A stretch of 64,000 bases of DNA, taken from the NCBI GenBank assembly GCA_965216585.1, contig CBDCGC010000003.1:2728001-2792000 (forward strand), given 5' to 3'. A model generated the notes under the pieces. That model saw only the letters and a list, made by a program, of their open reading frames with translations, was not told the DNA's origin and made no database searches. How positions within the stretch are numbered: the stretch's first letter is position 1; each line of letters opens with the position of its first letter. Below, in pieces: positions 61,551 through 64,000 of this stretch. The DNA is from CADEER01 sp965216585 (lineage in GTDB: Bacteria > Desulfobacterota > Binatia > HRBIN30 > CADEER01). A program made the translations under genes and the position numbers.

Positions 61551-61806
61551 TACGATAGAAACGGACCTGAAAACGCTGATCGTCGATGCGCTCGACCTCG
61601 AGGACATCGAGCCGGCGGAGATCGAAACCGATGCTCCCCTCTTCGTCGAGGGCCTCGGTTTGGACTCGATCGACGCCCTGGAGCTCGCCGTCGTTCTCGA
61701 GGAGAGCTATGGGGTGAAAATCGACGACGACCCCGATCGCAACCAGGTGATCTTCGCGTCGGTGAAGAACCTCGCCGAGTTCGTGCGCGAGAACCGCGCC
61801 AAGTAG
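61537..61806 (+). CDS. Acyl carrier protein
   Basis: An 89-residue acidic carrier protein. The phosphopantetheine serine is in GLGLDSIDALELAV (Ser about 46-47). Acidic helices II and III are typical. Overlaps the acyltransferase gene and precedes the AMP-ligase, so it is a dedicated carrier for the polyene chain or its aryl starter, distinct from fatty-acid ACP. Many such clusters hold two ACPs; a second may lie downstream. Confidence 0.93.
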   Translation: MSTLDTIETDLKTLIVDALDLEDIEPAEIETDAPLFVEGLGLDSIDALELAVVLEESYGVKIDDDPDRNQVIFASVKNLAEFVRENRAK

Positions 61807-61845
61807 AACCACCTCCGGCAACCCTTTCCGCTGCACGCGCGGCCG

Positions 61846-63597
61846 ATGGATCGAAGCGACCCCACTTTGTGCGATCTGCTTCACAGCCGGCGCAACGCCG
61901 GTGATCTGGTCGCCTTCGACGGCGCCGGCGATCGGAGATGGGGCGATTTCACAGCCCAGGTGGCCGCCCTCGGTGCGGTGCTGGGCCGCGCCGATGCGGC
62001 TCGCTGGCTGGTCTACTCCGACGATGCCTACGCCTTCGCTGTTGCACTGTTTGCCATTGCGACGGCGCGCGGCGTTGCCGTGCTGCCGCCGAACGGCCAG
62101 GCCGGCACGCTGGCGCGCTTCGCCGGCGACGTCGGTGGGTGCGTGCTCGACGAGGCGCTGCACGAGGCTGCGGGGCGCGGTCCCGTCGTGGCGCCGCTGC
62201 TCCAAGTGGCCGGTGCTCCGGTCGACCTGCCACGGTTGGAGCGCGATCAACCGTTCGTCGAGTTTCTCACCTCTGGTTCGAGCGGCGAAAGCAAGCGCGT
62301 GGCCAAACGGCTGCGCCATCTCGACGATGAAGTCGTCGTCCTCGAGCGACAGCTCGGCGGCGACTGCGACGGCGCGCGCGTCTACGGAACGGTATCTTGC
62401 CAGCACATCTACGGTGCGTTGTTCCGCGTGTTCTGGCCGCTGGCGACAGGGCGGCCGTTTTCTCGCCGGACCTATCTGCACGGCACGGAAGTTGCGCCCC
62501 GTCTGTCGGCTTCCCCATCGGTGCTCGTGACGTCGCCGGTGCAACTGGATGCGATGGTGGAATCGCGAGATCTGCAGGGCGTGTCGCCGCGGGCGATCGT
62601 CAGCTCGGGCGCACCTCTCGGCGGCAAAACGGCGGCGGCTGTGGCTGCCATGACCGGTACCGAAGTGACCGAGGTTTTCGGTTCGACGGAAACCGGGGGC
62701 GTCGCCTGCCGGCAGCGCGCCGTCGACGAGGATGTTGCGTGGCAACCGCATCCCGAGGTCGGCATCGAAATCGACTCGTCGGGCGCCCTTGCGGTGACAT
62801 CGCCCTTCGTCAGTGCGGGGGAAGATGTCGGCGGCGGTTTGCAGCGCTTCGTCATGGGGGACCGCGTCGAGCTCGACGAAAGGGGCGGGTTCTTTTTGCG
62901 CGGTCGCGTCGACCGTATCGTGAAGATCGGCGGCAAGAGACTGTCCCTGCCGGAGATGGAGGGTGACATCTCATCGAATGAGTTGGTTGCCGAAGCGGCG
63001 GTAGTGACGATGCGGCGCGGTCGCGACGCGCGCGCCTGTGCGGCGGTCGTACTCAGTGAAGCGGGCGCTTCGCTCGTGCAGCGCCGGGGTCGAACGCATC
63101 TCACCCACACGCTCCAGGATGATCTGTCCGGGCTATACGATCGTGTTCTGCTGCCGCGCGTGTGGCGCTTCGTCGCAGAGCTGCCGCGCAACGCGCAGGG
63201 AAAGGTGACGGTCGTCGAGTTGCAGAAGCTCTTTGGGGGCGAGGCCGGGGAGCGGCCGCGCGAACCCGAGATCGCGGCGGAAACGATTTCCGAGCGGGCC
63301 ATCAAACGCCACTGTCGCGTTCCCGAGGACCTGGTGTTCTTCGCCGGCCACTTCGATTCATTCCCCATCGTTCCGGGTGTCGTTCAGGTGGGCTGGGTGG
63401 TTTCGGCACTGGCAACGCTGTGCGGGTCGGCACCGCGTGTCGAAGAAATTCGCGCCCTCAAGCTCAAGACGCCGCTGGCGCCCGGCGACGAGTTCGATCT
63501 GGCGGTCGAAGTGGACGAAGGGGGAATTGCCCGGTTCTCTCTTCGCCGCGGCGAGATCGAGCTGTCGTCCGGCCGAATCGCGTTGTCGGCGGAGTGA
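61846..63597 (+). CDS. AMP-dependent ligase fused to a FabZ/ApeI-like thioester dehydratase
   Basis: 583 residues. Residues 1-460 are an adenylating acyl-ligase: LTSGSSGESKRVAK (phosphate loop, about 140-153), VFGSTETGG (about 275-283), and GRVDRIVKIGGKRLS (about 350-364). It would activate the aryl acid and load it onto the ACP. Residues ~480-583 are a hot-dog dehydratase: FAGHFDSFPIVPGVVQVGW, with catalytic His502. The position of the FabZ catalytic Glu is Gly516, so the acid is missing or supplied elsewhere. In many clusters these two are separate genes. ATG at 61846, 39 bases after the ACP. Confidence 0.87.
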   Translation: MDRSDPTLCDLLHSRRNAGDLVAFDGAGDRRWGDFTAQVAALGAVLGRADAARWLVYSDDAYAFAVALFAIATARGVAVLPPNGQAGTLARFAGDVGGCVLDEALHEAAGRGPVVAPLLQVAGAPVDLPRLERDQPFVEFLTSGSSGESKRVAKRLRHLDDEVVVLERQLGGDCDGARVYGTVSCQHIYGALFRVFWPLATGRPFSRRTYLHGTEVAPRLSASPSVLVTSPVQLDAMVESRDLQGVSPRAIVSSGAPLGGKTAAAVAAMTGTEVTEVFGSTETGGVACRQRAVDEDVAWQPHPEVGIEIDSSGALAVTSPFVSAGEDVGGGLQRFVMGDRVELDERGGFFLRGRVDRIVKIGGKRLSLPEMEGDISSNELVAEAAVVTMRRGRDARACAAVVLSEAGASLVQRRGRTHLTHTLQDDLSGLYDRVLLPRVWRFVAELPRNAQGKVTVVELQKLFGGEAGERPREPEIAAETISERAIKRHCRVPEDLVFFAGHFDSFPIVPGVVQVGWVVSALATLCGSAPRVEEIRALKLKTPLAPGDEFDLAVEVDEGGIARFSLRRGEIELSSGRIALSAE

Positions 63598-63607
63598 CGG
63601 GGAGTCG

Positions 63608-64000
63608 ATGCCGGCGGACGACGCAGAAACCCTCCGCGTGTGGGTGTTGATTCCGATCTACGACCACGGATCGACGATTGGCGACGTCGTCGCCGAGCTG
63701 GTGGAGATTGGCCTTCCTTGTTTGATCGTCGATGACGGCAGCGCCGGTGCCACCCGCGCCGTGCTCGACGGGCTCGCCGAGCGCTACCCCTGGGTTGTGT
63801 TGGAGCGGCTGGCCGTGAACCGCGGCAAGGGGTTCGCGTTGCAGCACGGCTTTCGCGTCGCGCGGGCGGCCGGCGCGACGCACGTCATCCACCTCGACGC
63901 CGATGGCCAGCACTGCCTACCCGACGTTCGGCGTTTCGTCGACCTGCTCGAAGACGACCCGGAGGTGGCGGTTTTTGGCTCGCCGGTGTTCGACGCGAGT
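63608..64000 (+). CDS. Family 2 glycosyltransferase (3' end outside window)
   Basis: The first 131 residues of a GT-A glycosyltransferase. VWVLIPIYDHGSTIGDVV opens the nucleotide-binding fold, CLIVDDGSAG is the first acidic motif, NRGKGFALQHGFRVARAAGATHVIHLDADGQH holds the DxD-type motif (DADGQ). This is the DPM1-like branch present in aryl polyene/flexirubin clusters, often fused to an acyltransferase; the fusion cannot be checked here. GGGGAG lies before the ATG, which is 10 bases past the ligase stop. Confidence 0.88.
   Translation, partial: MPADDAETLRVWVLIPIYDHGSTIGDVVAELVEIGLPCLIVDDGSAGATRAVLDGLAERYPWVVLERLAVNRGKGFALQHGFRVARAAGATHVIHLDADGQHCLPDVRRFVDLLEDDPEVAVFGSPVFDAS

Overview
The window is G+C-rich and densely coded, with no rRNA, tRNA, CRISPR array or phage. 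Housekeeping proteins (AlaRS, PhoH, YbeY, RF2, SelA/SelB, RecQ, GshA) are clearly bacterial. Several features suggest an uncultured deltaproteobacterium-like lineage (Binatota/Myxococcota neighbourhood): large secreted FG-GAP proteins with Pro/Thr-rich linkers, a Gly-Gly-Cys C-terminal sorting tail, small secreted proteins built on Cys-Tyr-Lys repeats, and an HpnK-type deacetylase. That placement is inference; no marker gene here settles it.

Layout. 1-3.8 kb: translation and RNA core (alaS end, phoH, ybeY, prfB with a programmed +1 frameshift). 3.9-18 kb: a DnaQ/GIY-YIG nuclease fusion, a secreted FG-GAP/Cys-rich protein, a MITE-like palindromic element, a macrodomain protein, bioB, and a 2203-residue SpvB/RHS protein coupled to a small exported protein. 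18-26 kb: catabolic and oxidoreductase genes (SDR, amidase, epimerase, PLP barrel enzyme, GMC oxidoreductase with a small companion), thiD and a DUF1499 membrane protein. 26-31.4 kb: selA-selB, then cca and a coupled HNH protein on the other strand. 31.4-38.7 kb: SGNH hydrolase, hpnK, and a tight glpD / alkyl-DHAP-synthase-like / glpK operon that suggests glycerol-phosphate use linked to ether-lipid chemistry, then an outer-membrane protein. 38.9-48.1 kb: gshA, a GT-C membrane glycosyltransferase, a Cys-repeat secreted protein, and a run of ankyrin lipoprotein, SAM hydrolase (DUF62), site-2 protease, dCMP deaminase and DUF3604. 48-55 kb: recQ, a beta-CASP metallo-hydrolase, a Coq4-like protein and a surface protein with Thr/Pro tandem repeats and nine Asn-Gly-Asp-Gly repeats.

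55-64 kb is the standout region: one side of an aryl-polyene/flexirubin-type pigment cluster. Divergent arms carry, leftward, an aromatic amino acid ammonia-lyase, a LolA-like carrier, an MMPL exporter, a DUF3261 lipoprotein and an isoprenylcysteine-type methyltransferase. Rightward are a lysophospholipid acyltransferase, an acyl carrier protein, a fused AMP-ligase/thioester dehydratase and a family 2 glycosyltransferase that runs off the end. The ammonia-lyase would supply a cinnamoyl or coumaroyl starter, the ligase and carrier protein would load it, ketosynthases (expected beyond the window) would extend it, and the acyltransferase, LolA and MMPL proteins would place the pigment in the outer membrane. 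The ammonia-lyase selectivity pair and the dehydratase active site both depart from the usual pattern.
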